Part shown: piece after piece, positions 17,249-25,083 of the stretch
Position numbering within the stretch: the first letter of the stretch is position 1
Layout of the letters: each line of letters starts with the position of its first letter
Assembly (NCBI GenBank): GCA_934148875.1
Contig: CAKPDJ010000002.1
Coordinates: forward strand, 1-64,000
DNA from: an uncultured Bacilli bacterium
GTDB taxonomy: Bacteria > Bacillota_I > Bacilli_A > RF39 > UBA660
DNA: 64,000 nucleotides
Reading direction: 5' to 3'
Notes under the pieces: model-generated
Databases searched by the model: none
What the model was told of the DNA's origin: nothing
What the model saw: the letters and a program-made list of their open reading frames with translations, nothing else
Position numbers and translations under genes: made by a program

Positions 17249-20134
17249 ATGGCAACAGATTTTACTTATAATAATAAAACAATTAATATTAGTGGGCCTG
17301 CAAAACCATCAGGTAAAAATCAACCTTTAGATCCAAGAACCGAGGTTAAATTATATGCAGATATAAAAAGCATACCATCTCCTTACGTAGGTATGATTGT
17401 TACTGTATTGGAAGATGAAACTAACTCTAATAAAATGACAGATTACAAAGTACTTTCATTAAAAGCTAATGCATCAGGGATAGCTAATTCAGTTGTAGAC
17501 CAAGTGCAAAGATATGTAGATTATTTAGGTGCTGGGAGTGTATCTCAAGAGGATATAAATACAGCTGTTAATAATTATCTTACAGAAAATCCAGTACAAA
17601 GTGGGGCTACAGCGGAACAAGCAGCTCAAATAGAAGCTAACAGAATAGCTATAGGTGATACTAATAGTGGATTAATAAAAGAAGTTAATGATATTAAAAA
17701 TATTGAATTGCAAAATTTAAATACAGCTATTAATACTTTAGAAACTTTAGTTGGATTAGACGAAACAGTAGGTGATAAAAACGGATTACCTAAAGGTGAT
17801 GCAAATATTATTGCTAGTATTAATAGAATTGATAATAAGACAGGTGGGCAAGTTGTATATAAAGCACCCGCTGTTAATCTATTTAATTATACTACAATAC
17901 AACAAGATACAGTAAATGGAGTAACGGGTTATTATTCTGATTATATTAATTATGATGATAGTAAAAAATATGTAATAAATATGCCACAGCTGACTTATAA
18001 ATATTTTGATTCCAATAAAAATTATGTTAGTAGTCAACAATTAAATACACATAATAGTGGTAGTTATTCAATAATACCTACTATATCCGATAATACTGTA
18101 AAATATATTAGACTTTACTTTGGTACATCTATGCCTAATTGGGTTAACAATAGCCATTTTGTAGAAGAAGGTACTGTACCATTGCTTGATTATTCAAAAA
18201 CTTATACTACTAAAAATAGATGGTTTGGGAAAAAATTATTAGTTTTAGGAGATGGCATTTCAACAGAAAGAGCTGGTTTATCAGATATAACATATGCTAC
18301 ACAATTAGGAATAGAATATGGTTTTAGTTCAGTAACTAATTTATCAATTAGCGAAAAAACAATTTTATGGCACATAGAAAATCTAAATAAATATTCAGAT
18401 GATTATGACTTGGTTATAATAATGTGTGGAACTAATGATCATGGAAATAATACTACTATAGGTGATATCAATTCTACTGATAATACTACTATAAGTGGTA
18501 GAGTTGATATATTGATAAATGCATTAATAGAAAAAAAAATGGAAGCGCTAATTGTATTTTTAACTCCTATAAAAAGAGTTGGTACTATAGGTTCAGAGGA
18601 TGAAGCTCTTAATACTACTGATGGATATTATACTAAATCAGGCGTCACTACAAAAGAAGTTGGAGAAGCAATAAAAAATAAATGTAAACAATATTCGATA
18701 CCATGTATAGATTTATATGATTCAATAGAACCAAAATTAGCATCAATAAGAAATAAATATTTCAATAGTCCTAACGACGGAACACACCCAAGCACATTAG
18801 GGCATGCTAAATATATTTCACCTAAAGTTGTAAGTGAAATAGGAAGATTAGCTCCTTTCCCACCTGTATCTATCAACACATCAACAGAAGTATATGGAAA
18901 TATAGTTACTAATCCTTCTTCTTTAAGTTTAAATAGTGGAGAAAGTGGAAGTTTTGCTGTAAAACTCGATAAAGCACCTACAAATGAACAAACTATTTCT
19001 ATTGAATCAACTAATTCCAATGTTACATTATCAGCTAGAGAGTTAAGATTTACTTCTGATAATTATAATAATGAACAGACTATTACCTTTACAGTGCCAT
19101 CTTCAGTAACTAATAACTTCACAATATCTTTAACTAACCCTAACGTAGTAAATAAATCAGTTGAAGTTATTGTAACAAATGGTGAAACAACAAACGTATT
19201 GGTTGATAGTGTAAGTCTTAACAAAGAGAACATCACATTAACAGTTGGTAATACAGAACAATTAATACCAACTATAAGTCCTTCTAACGCAACAAATAAA
19301 GAAGTAAACTGGAGTTGTAATAATGATAATTGTACAGTTGTTGATGGTTTAGTAACAGCTATTAAAGAAGGTTCAAGTGTAATTACTGTAACAACAGTTG
19401 ATGGTAATAAAACAGCAAACTGTAATGTTACAGTTTCAGGAGAAAGTTCTAAAGATATTATTGAAGACGGTTTGGTATTTAGACTAGATGGTAAAAATAC
19501 AGACTCCAATGCATATTTAACAGACACAGTAAATGGGGTGACATGTAATATTTTAAATACTGGTTATACCAAAACTAATAATGGGGTAGTTATTCCCAAA
19601 GATTCAACTGCTTGTATAGAAATACCAGCTTCAGAAACCAATTACGGTATAACTAACGAAATGACTTTAGAAGTTCAAACAATTTCACCTGGAAAGCTAT
19701 CTGTTTTTGGAAAAGATGCGAATTCGAGTATTGCTGCAGATAATGTTTTTAAAGTATATATCAATTACATGAATACTTCTGATGTAAGTAGTTATAAAAA
19801 GAATCAAAATTACGATGTAGAAAATGCCAATAAGTTTATGACTGGTTTACACCGAATTTCGGTAACAATTTCTACTGATGGTAATGTGCTAACCTATGTA
19901 GATGGAGAGCTATATACTGGATTTAGCGATACTATTATAACAGATTATAAAGATCTATCCACACTATTCGCATCAAAAAATTATTCTTTAAAAGATACCA
20001 TGTATAGTGGAAAATCTGTAGACGAATCTACTTTTGTTAGTATGACATTATATAATAGGGCTTTAAGTGCTGATGAAATAAAGCAAAATTATGATTCAGA
20101 CCTATTCCTAGAAAACATACTGGTGTTACCCTGA
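17249..20134 (+). CDS. large tail fibre with SGNH-type domain, Ig-like, BIG2 and LamG-like domains
   Basis: This 961-residue protein has these domains in order: N-terminal attachment region (1-100); coiled coil (~110-190); an SGNH/GDSL-hydrolase fold at ~330-545 with block III GTND (~393) and block V DGTHPS (~510); a Calx-beta/Ig-like domain (~555-645); a BIG2 domain (~650-730); and a LamG/concanavalin-like domain (~735-950). Block I reads LVLGDGIS instead of GDS, so the catalytic serine is replaced by glycine (GGC at the codon). The domain may bind rather than cut its glycan ester. The gene ends in CCC TGA, a +1 shift site that would add the following 650 residues. Confidence 0.82.
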   Translation: MATDFTYNNKTINISGPAKPSGKNQPLDPRTEVKLYADIKSIPSPYVGMIVTVLEDETNSNKMTDYKVLSLKANASGIANSVVDQVQRYVDYLGAGSVSQEDINTAVNNYLTENPVQSGATAEQAAQIEANRIAIGDTNSGLIKEVNDIKNIELQNLNTAINTLETLVGLDETVGDKNGLPKGDANIIASINRIDNKTGGQVVYKAPAVNLFNYTTIQQDTVNGVTGYYSDYINYDDSKKYVINMPQLTYKYFDSNKNYVSSQQLNTHNSGSYSIIPTISDNTVKYIRLYFGTSMPNWVNNSHFVEEGTVPLLDYSKTYTTKNRWFGKKLLVLGDGISTERAGLSDITYATQLGIEYGFSSVTNLSISEKTILWHIENLNKYSDDYDLVIIMCGTNDHGNNTTIGDINSTDNTTISGRVDILINALIEKKMEALIVFLTPIKRVGTIGSEDEALNTTDGYYTKSGVTTKEVGEAIKNKCKQYSIPCIDLYDSIEPKLASIRNKYFNSPNDGTHPSTLGHAKYISPKVVSEIGRLAPFPPVSINTSTEVYGNIVTNPSSLSLNSGESGSFAVKLDKAPTNEQTISIESTNSNVTLSARELRFTSDNYNNEQTITFTVPSSVTNNFTISLTNPNVVNKSVEVIVTNGETTNVLVDSVSLNKENITLTVGNTEQLIPTISPSNATNKEVNWSCNNDNCTVVDGLVTAIKEGSSVITVTTVDGNKTANCNVTVSGESSKDIIEDGLVFRLDGKNTDSNAYLTDTVNGVTCNILNTGYTKTNNGVVIPKDSTACIEIPASETNYGITNEMTLEVQTISPGKLSVFGKDANSSIAADNVFKVYINYMNTSDVSSYKKNQNYDVENANKFMTGLHRISVTISTDGNVLTYVDGELYTGFSDTIITDYKDLSTLFASKNYSLKDTMYSGKSVDESTFVSMTLYNRALSADEIKQNYDSDLFLENILVLP

Positions 20135-22085
20135 AGCAGTCAATTTAAATATTAATGAAAGTAGAAATATACATGTAACCACTTCCCCTAGCAATATAAA
20201 AAATGAGTGTAATTTTATTTTTAATAGTGGAAACGAAGGTTTTGTATCAGTGAATGACGGTGTGTTATTAGGAAAATCGGCTGGTACAACTATAGTAAAT
20301 ATTATCGCTTCATATAAAGATAGAACCATAAATAAATTCATTAATGTTACCGTGGGGAATGTGTCTGAAGGAAGTTCTGGTGATATAGTACCATCTAGGA
20401 CTCCGACTGGCATTGTTATAAACAACCCTATTGAAGAAATTAATGTGGGTGAATATTATCCTTTAATGGCAACTGCTATACCTTATGATATCATGGATGA
20501 AAATTTAGTAAAATTCTCATCATCAAACCCAGAAGTTTGTTCTATAGATTATGGTGTTATAGTAGCCCATAAAGAAGGAAATGCCGAAATAACCGTTAGC
20601 ACACTAGACAATAGCATATCAACTTCTTTCAATTTAAAAATAAATCCTAACTTAGATAGGATTGACGATAAAATAACAAAAATTAAAAATTTAACATTAG
20701 CTGAAAGTGGATTGGTTGAAAATGATAACTCTTATTTAACTGCAAAAAATAATACTATTAATCTCCAAAATATAATAAATGAAGCAATAAATAACAACTA
20801 TCAAAAATTAGTATTACCCAACGGAAAGTTTTATATAACTCCAGAAGTTGAATTAGTTCCAGAATCTGAAAGGCAATTATTGTCAGGGTGGTCAACCCCT
20901 TCTTATTCTATAACTATAAACAAACCTGGAGATGATGTATTTGTATTAGATTTTAATGGAAGTGAATTTGAAATAATACAATCATATTGGACATTATGGA
21001 AATATGGACGTGAGAATGAAAATTCTAATAAAAATGGATATAGAATGTTCACTATAACAGAAAATTCATCAAATGTAGAATTGAGAAACGGTACTATAAA
21101 CGGGGAAAGATATACTGCGACTTATCCAGAGTCAGAATTTGATGCTTCAGAAATGTGTATGTCATTAAATTTAAATGGTAATAATAATGGGATATATAAT
21201 ATGTCGTTCGATAACTCTCCCGGATTTAATATTGGATTCTCTCAAACCAGAAAAATAATTCATAATGGTGTACCATACACTAATTTTGAAGCTGGTGGAT
21301 TTGATGACAATGGTAATAAAATAGAATTAATTGAAACAGGAACATGGAGAACCATAGATTTAATGGAAATTAATGAGATAAGCAACAGTTATGCATTTGG
21401 ATTTATATTCGGATATCAGGGATTCTCATATTTAAGAAGTAGATTATATTCTATATATTTCTATGATAAAAATAGAAATTTTATAGAATGTCAAAAGTAT
21501 AATCTTCAATATTATAAATATACTATGCCTAAAAATACTAAATATTATGGTATAGAAATATATCAAGAAAATGCTCCTACTAGTGGATATGGTGATTATA
21601 ATAATGCTGTTGCTAATTTATATGAACCTATTGGTGAAAAATGCTATGCTAGAAATTGTACATTTAAAAACAACTATTCTAGTGCAATTGCATTAACAAC
21701 ACGAAATACTATATTAGAAAATAATATACTTGAAAATAATGGTCAAAGAGCACCTCTTAGTGGATTTGTATTTGAAGATGGATGGGAAAATATGATTGGA
21801 AATATTATAATAAATAATAAGTTCAACAATAATGGTCAAGGATTATGTACATGTGCTGGCAATAGTTTTGTTATATATAATAATATTTTTGAAAATGATT
21901 TAGTCAATATATATAGTAGAACCCAACATACAAGAATGTATAAAAATATATTTGTTGATACTACTGTTAATTTTTCTACTCAAGGAGATTCAGTATTCGC
22001 CAAAAATAGTATTAGTGGGAGAGGTTCTATAACTTATGGTAAACATCATGAAAATGCTAATTATAAAGTTAGGGTTATAGAATAA
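20133..22085 (+). CDS. +1 frameshift extension of the fibre: two BIG2 domains and a beta-helix
   Basis: The frame open from 20112 to 22085 has no ribosome binding site or start before its first domain. The first BIG2-like domain begins EAVNLNINESRNIHVTT at 20133, immediately at the fibre stop, and ends INKFINVTVGN; the only early in-frame start, a GTG at 20250, falls in the middle of that domain. A second BIG2-like domain follows (~20400-20640), then a right-handed beta-helix (LTAKNNTINLQNIINEAI, with many N-x-I/F repeats) to the end, typical of depolymerising or glycan-binding fibres. Slipping +1 at CCC-T gives a 1611-residue protein. A plain frameshift mutation is the alternative. Confidence 0.68.
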   Translation, partial: EAVNLNINESRNIHVTTSPSNIKNECNFIFNSGNEGFVSVNDGVLLGKSAGTTIVNIIASYKDRTINKFINVTVGNVSEGSSGDIVPSRTPTGIVINNPIEEINVGEYYPLMATAIPYDIMDENLVKFSSSNPEVCSIDYGVIVAHKEGNAEITVSTLDNSISTSFNLKINPNLDRIDDKITKIKNLTLAESGLVENDNSYLTAKNNTINLQNIINEAINNNYQKLVLPNGKFYITPEVELVPESERQLLSGWSTPSYSITINKPGDDVFVLDFNGSEFEIIQSYWTLWKYGRENENSNKNGYRMFTITENSSNVELRNGTINGERYTATYPESEFDASEMCMSLNLNGNNNGIYNMSFDNSPGFNIGFSQTRKIIHNGVPYTNFEAGGFDDNGNKIELIETGTWRTIDLMEINEISNSYAFGFIFGYQGFSYLRSRLYSIYFYDKNRNFIECQKYNLQYYKYTMPKNTKYYGIEIYQENAPTSGYGDYNNAVANLYEPIGEKCYARNCTFKNNYSSAIALTTRNTILENNILENNGQRAPLSGFVFEDGWENMIGNIIINNKFNNNGQGLCTCAGNSFVIYNNIFENDLVNIYSRTQHTRMYKNIFVDTTVNFSTQGDSVFAKNSISGRGSITYGKHHENANYKVRVIE

Positions 22086-22449
22086 AAAATAAATAGAGAA
22101 ACATAAAATAGTGTTTCTCTATTTTTATAATAAATCTATATAAAATATATTTTTTGTATCTTTAATCTATATCAATATGCAACCTATTGAAAACTATTAA
22201 GAATATGATTTAAATGAAGAAAAAAGAATGGAAGAAATAATGAATCTAACATATAACTAAATTAGTAGGAATTGAATAATATTTTTAGATTTGGAAAATA
22301 TAACTATATTTCAAAGTTAGGATGTGGTATAGTGGAAGACTTATACAAAAAACAGGCAGAAACTAATAAAACTAATTGGATAAAACAAATAATAAAATAG
22401 TTATGATTATATTAAAAGGAGATGGGGCAAATATGAGAGGAATGATAAT
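22086..22449 (+). other. noncoding stretch between fibre and holin with gene remnants
   Basis: This stretch holds a strong terminator at its start and then very AT-rich sequence with short broken reading frames. A frame reading EYDLNEEKRMEEIMNLTYN (about 22203-22259), and a GTG-started 22-codon frame at 22332-22400, look like remnants of small tail genes rather than real genes. It ends with AAAAGGAGATGG, a strong binding site for an 11-codon mini-frame (22433-22468, MRGMIIWIKNF) that overlaps the holin start. Confidence 0.45.
22091..22127 (+). terminator. terminator of the virion operon
   Basis: The stem AAATAGAGAAACA pairs with TGTTTCTCTATTT and the T-rich 3' arm completes a rho-independent terminator directly after the fibre extension stop. 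It would close late structural transcription before the UviB-like gene. Confidence 0.85.
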
Positions 22450-22746
22450 ATGGATCAAGAACTTTTAAAATTTGCCATTAGTCAAGGGCTGTTCGCAGCT
22501 CTTTTTGTATGGCTATTAATAGACACTAGAAAAGAATCTAAAGCTAGAGAAGAATCTCTTAATAAAACAATAGAAGAAAATAAAAAAAGTGCTACAGATA
22601 GAGAAGATAAACTAAACAAAGCGTTATCTGAAAATCAAATTATATTAGTTGAAAATCAACGAATTATTAGTGAACTAACAGATAAATTTAATTTAGTAGA
22701 AGATATAAAATTAGATATTAAGGAGTTAAAAGATAAACTCTTGTAA
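22450..22746 (+). CDS. UviB/BhlA-like holin-like protein
   Basis: This 98-residue protein has a single N-terminal membrane segment (LLKFAISQGLFAALFVWLLI) followed by TRKESKAREESLNK and a long charged coiled coil. This is the pattern of UviB from Clostridium plasmids and BhlA-type holin-like bacteriocin secretion proteins. It probably makes the membrane lesion that lets the lysozyme act, or helps release. It is separated by 24 kb from the other holin and the endolysin. The start follows AGAGGAATGATAAT and overlaps an 11-codon upstream mini-frame that has the stronger binding site, so its translation may be throttled. Confidence 0.82.
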   Translation: MDQELLKFAISQGLFAALFVWLLIDTRKESKAREESLNKTIEENKKSATDREDKLNKALSENQIILVENQRIISELTDKFNLVEDIKLDIKELKDKLL

Positions 22747-22783
22747 AAGAGCAGGCTAGTAGATGCTGGCCTGCTCTTTTTTC
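22746..22783 (+). terminator. strong terminator after the UviB-like gene
   Basis: AGAGCAGGC pairs with GCCTGCTCT around a 12-nt loop, then six T. It is the most GC-rich hairpin in the region and separates the UviB-like gene from the next small gene. Confidence 0.9.
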
Positions 22784-22850
22784 TGTTACCAAATTAGTTT
22801 AGCAATTGATACTTCTATTATAACTCTAAAAAAAATTTTTTCAACATTTT

Positions 22851-22901
22851 TTGAACTTTTGGAACAAAAAAGTGTAAAAAGTAATACTATATACTATAAA
22901 A
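22851..22901 (+). promoter_or_regulatory. degenerate copy of the GTACT-box promoter
   Basis: The pattern CTTTTGGAACAAAAAAGTG, then AGTAATACTATATACTAT, resembles the other boxes in spacing and in the TATA-rich -10 part, but the GTACT arms are degraded. It lies directly before the binding site AAAAAAGGAGA of the small membrane gene at 22922. Confidence 0.4.
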
Positions 22902-22921
22902 GAAAAAAGGAGACAAAGAAA

Positions 22922-23068
22922 ATGGAAGTTTTAATTATTAAAGACAATAAAAAGGTTATGGATTTAAATACTAAGAGGTTAGGATCTTTATTAAAGATAT
23001 TTTTAACAACAATAACAGTAGATACAAGTATAATTGCATTAGTAAAATTAATAACAATACTTAATTAG
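22922..23068 (+). CDS. small membrane protein, 48 residues
   Basis: The product starts MEVLIIKDNKKVMDLNTKR and continues with one hydrophobic helix (LLKIFLTTITVDTSIIALVKLITIL). The ATG at 22922 follows AAAAAGGAGACAAAG. A longer reading frame runs upstream through the terminator and is rejected. It forms its own transcription unit between two terminators, behind a promoter-like box. Function is unknown; a small toxin-like or membrane-signalling peptide is possible. Confidence 0.68.
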   Translation: MEVLIIKDNKKVMDLNTKRLGSLLKIFLTTITVDTSIIALVKLITILN

Positions 23069-23069
23069 C

Positions 23070-23097
23070 TGGAGGGCATTTGCCTTCCATTTTTTTG
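23070..23097 (+). terminator. terminator before the segregation operon
   Basis: TGGAGGGCA-TT-TGCCTTCCA is followed by seven T. It insulates the segregation operon from upstream transcription. Confidence 0.88.
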
Positions 23098-23135
23098 TAC
23101 ATGACAAAAAGTAAAAAAGATTATAAAATATTTTT

Positions 23136-23180
23136 GGTACTTTTGGTACTAAATTAAACACTTATACATAGAATATAGTA
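23136..23180 (+). promoter_or_regulatory. GTACT-box promoter/operator of the segregation operon
   Basis: GGTAC occurs twice, 10 bp apart (23136-23140 and 23146-23150), in GGTACTTTTGGTACTAAATT, followed by ACTTATACATAGAATATAGT as a -10-like part and the binding site AAAAAGGAG. It is one member of a repeated family in this window, suggesting a shared regulator of maintenance genes. Confidence 0.55.
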
Positions 23181-23203
23181 AAAAATCAAAAAGGAGAAAC
23201 AGT

Positions 23204-24052
23204 ATGGAAAATTTATCTATCGAAATTGGCAATAGAAATATAAAAACCAATAAAGGCATTGTATTTCCAAGCAGATATACAATGTTTAATCAAATAGGAA
23301 CAGAGATAATACAATACAAAGGAATAAATTACTTTATAGGTAATGGAGAATACGATATAGAATTAGAAAAGTCTAAAAAAGATTTTATGCCTTTATTATT
23401 AACAGCAATAGCAAAGAGCACAACAAGTGAAGAAATAAACTTAGTATTAGGAACACCTATTAATCAGAAAAATTCAAAGGAGGATTTTATTAAGAAACTT
23501 AAAGACAAAGAATTTTTCTTTAACTATATTAATAAACAAGGTAAAAAATCTACTAGGATTATAAGAATAAATAAAGTTGAAGTAATTCTAGAAGGATTAG
23601 GCTCTATAAAATATTTACCCAAAGAAGCAGGTAAAAGATCTATACTAATAGATATCGGTGGATGGACAACTAATGTGTTGTATATAAGCAATAATAAAAT
23701 AGAAGATGCTTTTACGGTTCCAAAGGGAATCTTAAGTTTCTATCAGCTTGTAAAAGATAGAAAAGATACTGAAGATAAATGTTCTTATAAACTAGAAGAA
23801 ATAGAAGATGCTATTAAGAATGGATATATTACAGATTGGGAAAATGAAAAAATAACAATCTTTAATAGCATTATAAAAGAAATAAAAAATAGAAGGCCAA
23901 TAAAGTTATATGATAAATACTTTACTGGTGGAGGATCTACAGACTTTAAAGAGTATATAAGAAAAATTAATTGTGAAATATTAGATAATAATCTATTTAC
24001 TAATGTAAATGGGAATCTAATAATAGCAGAAGAAAAATGGAGGAGAGAATAA
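23204..24052 (+). CDS. parM-like: ParM/Alp-like actin-type segregation ATPase
   Basis: This 282-residue protein has the actin-fold signature: a phosphate-1-like loop near the start (SIEIGNRNIKTNKG), a phosphate-2 loop ILIDIGGWTTN (about 145-156, with Asp and Gly-Gly), and an adenosine motif FTGGGSTDF (about 242-250). It should polymerise with ATP and push plasmid copies apart, bound through a small adaptor to a centromere. The next gene and the 10-bp iteron array fit such an adaptor and centromere. Its presence in a siphovirus genome without integrase indicates maintenance as a plasmid prophage. Confidence 0.9.
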   Translation: MENLSIEIGNRNIKTNKGIVFPSRYTMFNQIGTEIIQYKGINYFIGNGEYDIELEKSKKDFMPLLLTAIAKSTTSEEINLVLGTPINQKNSKEDFIKKLKDKEFFFNYINKQGKKSTRIIRINKVEVILEGLGSIKYLPKEAGKRSILIDIGGWTTNVLYISNNKIEDAFTVPKGILSFYQLVKDRKDTEDKCSYKLEEIEDAIKNGYITDWENEKITIFNSIIKEIKNRRPIKLYDKYFTGGGSTDFKEYIRKINCEILDNNLFTNVNGNLIIAEEKWRRE

Positions 24053-24053
24053 T

Positions 24054-24221
24054 ATGAAACTTGAAATAAATGAAAAAGGTTGTGCAAGAATTAACCTTTA
24101 TTTAAATACAGTAAGAAATGAAGATGAAAAATTAATATATGAAAAATTAAAAGATGAAAAATATCCATCAAATAAAATAAAAGAGATTTTATATAAGTAT
24201 TTTAAAGAAGAGGAGCAATAA
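24054..24221 (+). CDS. ParR-like small DNA-binding adaptor
   Basis: This 55-residue protein has one beta-strand (CARINLYLNT) and two helices (EDEKLIYEKLKDE, NKIKEILYKYFKEE), the ribbon-helix-helix layout of ParR-type adaptors. It starts 1 nt after the actin gene stop behind GGAGAGA, and the array of 10-bp repeats follows 30 nt downstream. It would bind that array and link it to the ends of actin filaments. It is shorter than most ParR proteins. Confidence 0.72.
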   Translation: MKLEINEKGCARINLYLNTVRNEDEKLIYEKLKDEKYPSNKIKEILYKYFKEEEQ

Positions 24222-24234
24222 GCTCCCCTTTTTT
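24212..24234 (+). terminator. terminator of the segregation operon
   Basis: GGAGC-AATAA-GCTCC overlaps the adaptor gene's stop and is followed by CC and six T. It ends the two-gene operon before the iteron array. Confidence 0.85.
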
Positions 24235-24252
24235 AATTAAATTTTTACATTT

Positions 24253-24363
24253 AACCAATTTTAATTAAAATTAACTAGAATTAATTAAAATTCATTAACT
24301 TTAACTAAATATAATTAAATTTAACTAAGTTTTACTCAAAATCAATTAGAATAAACTAAAATT
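24253..24363. repeat. ten-bp iteron array, candidate centromere (parC)
   Basis: About eleven degenerate tandem units of 10 bp, consensus AAYTAAAATT. Units include AATTAAAATT, AACTAGAATT, AATTAAAATT, AACTAAATAT, AATTAAATTT, AACTAAGTTT and AACTAAAATT, with a single 1-nt phase slip near 24343. The period equals one helical turn, placing sites on one face of the helix, as expected for cooperative binding of a ribbon-helix-helix adaptor. No gene is present in 24222-24454. Confidence 0.8.
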
Positions 24364-24454
24364 TAAAATATTAAATTAAAATTAATTAAATTTTGGTACA
24401 TATAATTGAAATTTGAGTAATATATATTAACAGAGCAATTAAGGAGAAGAAAAA

Positions 24455-24670
24455 ATGAAGAAATATAACTACACGACAAAGACATTAAACTTAAACAGAG
24501 ATAATGAAGAGGATCTAAGAATATTAGAGTATCTAAATACTAAAAGAAAAGTAAGTGATTACTTAAGAGAACTTGTACTAAATGACATGAAAAAAGAAAC
24601 TCCTATTATAGAAGAAAAGAAAGAAGAATCAAAGGATAATGGTATAGATATTTTAGGCTTTGATAATTAG
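24455..24670 (+). CDS. ribbon-helix-helix-like DNA-binding protein
   Basis: This 71-residue protein starts with a strand (YTTKTLNLNRDNEED), followed by two helices (EDLRILEYLNTKR and KVSDYLRELVLNDM) and a charged, disordered C-terminus. This is a CopG/ParR-like arrangement; it could be a second centromere or operator binder. It has its own binding site TTAAGGAGAAG, and a GGTACATATAAT sequence precedes it. It starts the gene set leading to the FtsK-like ATPase. Confidence 0.62.
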   Translation: MKKYNYTTKTLNLNRDNEEDLRILEYLNTKRKVSDYLRELVLNDMKKETPIIEEKKEESKDNGIDILGFDN

Positions 24671-24681
24671 GAGGAATTAAA

Positions 24682-25083
24682 ATGTTAGAAATCTTAGATA
24701 TGTGTAAGACACTTTGCTATGTTGCTATTGGTGCTCCAGCTGCAGGTATTATATTTCAATGGGTTGTTAATAAGTTTAAAGATGGAAATGTACAGCAGAT
24801 AATGACTTCTACTTTTGGTAACTATAAAGTTGCAGAAAAAAGAGAAGAAGAAGAACGTGTTAAATATGTTCTTCATGTAGCTCCTGGAAAAGGATTAGAA
24901 GATTACATGAAGAAGATTAGCATGTTAGAAAAAACATTTAAAGGTAAGATCCTTATAGAGGATATCCCTTACAGCGATGAAATAATAATTTATTGCTACA
25001 AGAAACCTATAGATACTCCTGAAGAAGAAATAGAGATTAATGATGTTAATAAAGAAATCAATAATATTCTTGGAGGAAAATAA
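24682..25083 (+). CDS. membrane-anchored protein upstream of FtsK-like ATPase
   Basis: This 133-residue protein has an N-terminal hydrophobic segment (TLCYVAIGAPAAGIIFQWVV) and a soluble domain with a strand-helix pattern (KYVLHVAPGKGLEDYMKKIS, GKILIEDIPYSDEIIIYCYK). It overlaps or touches the ATPase gene (TAAATG junction) and is probably a membrane partner of it. The soluble part resembles the N-terminal part of the next protein, residues ~75-140 there, so it may be a duplicated adaptor domain. No database family is recognised. Confidence 0.6.
   Translation: MLEILDMCKTLCYVAIGAPAAGIIFQWVVNKFKDGNVQQIMTSTFGNYKVAEKREEEERVKYVLHVAPGKGLEDYMKKISMLEKTFKGKILIEDIPYSDEIIIYCYKKPIDTPEEEIEINDVNKEINNILGGK

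Noticed and set aside
160..19527. Open frames of 60-150 codons on the minus strand within the virion genes
   Set aside because: They overlap large, well-supported plus-strand genes, lack ribosome binding sites and have odd composition (Leu/Ser/Phe-rich, as expected from reading AT-rich coding DNA backwards).
20250..22085. Independent gene starting at the GTG at 20250
   Set aside because: The GTG lies in the middle of a BIG2 domain and has no binding site; the open frame and domain begin at the fibre stop codon, favouring a +1 shift.
22203..22400. Small genes in the gap after the fibre extension
   Set aside because: Frames are broken by stops or lack binding sites; they look like decayed remnants rather than genes.
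22763..22921. N-terminal extension of the small membrane gene at 22922
   Set aside because: The extended frame starts inside the upstream terminator and spans a promoter-like box; the ATG at 22922 has a proper binding site.
24228..24454. CRISPR array or simple low-complexity sequence
   Set aside because: Units are 10 bp without spacers, so it is not CRISPR; regular phasing over about eleven units next to a ParM-like gene argues against mere low complexity.
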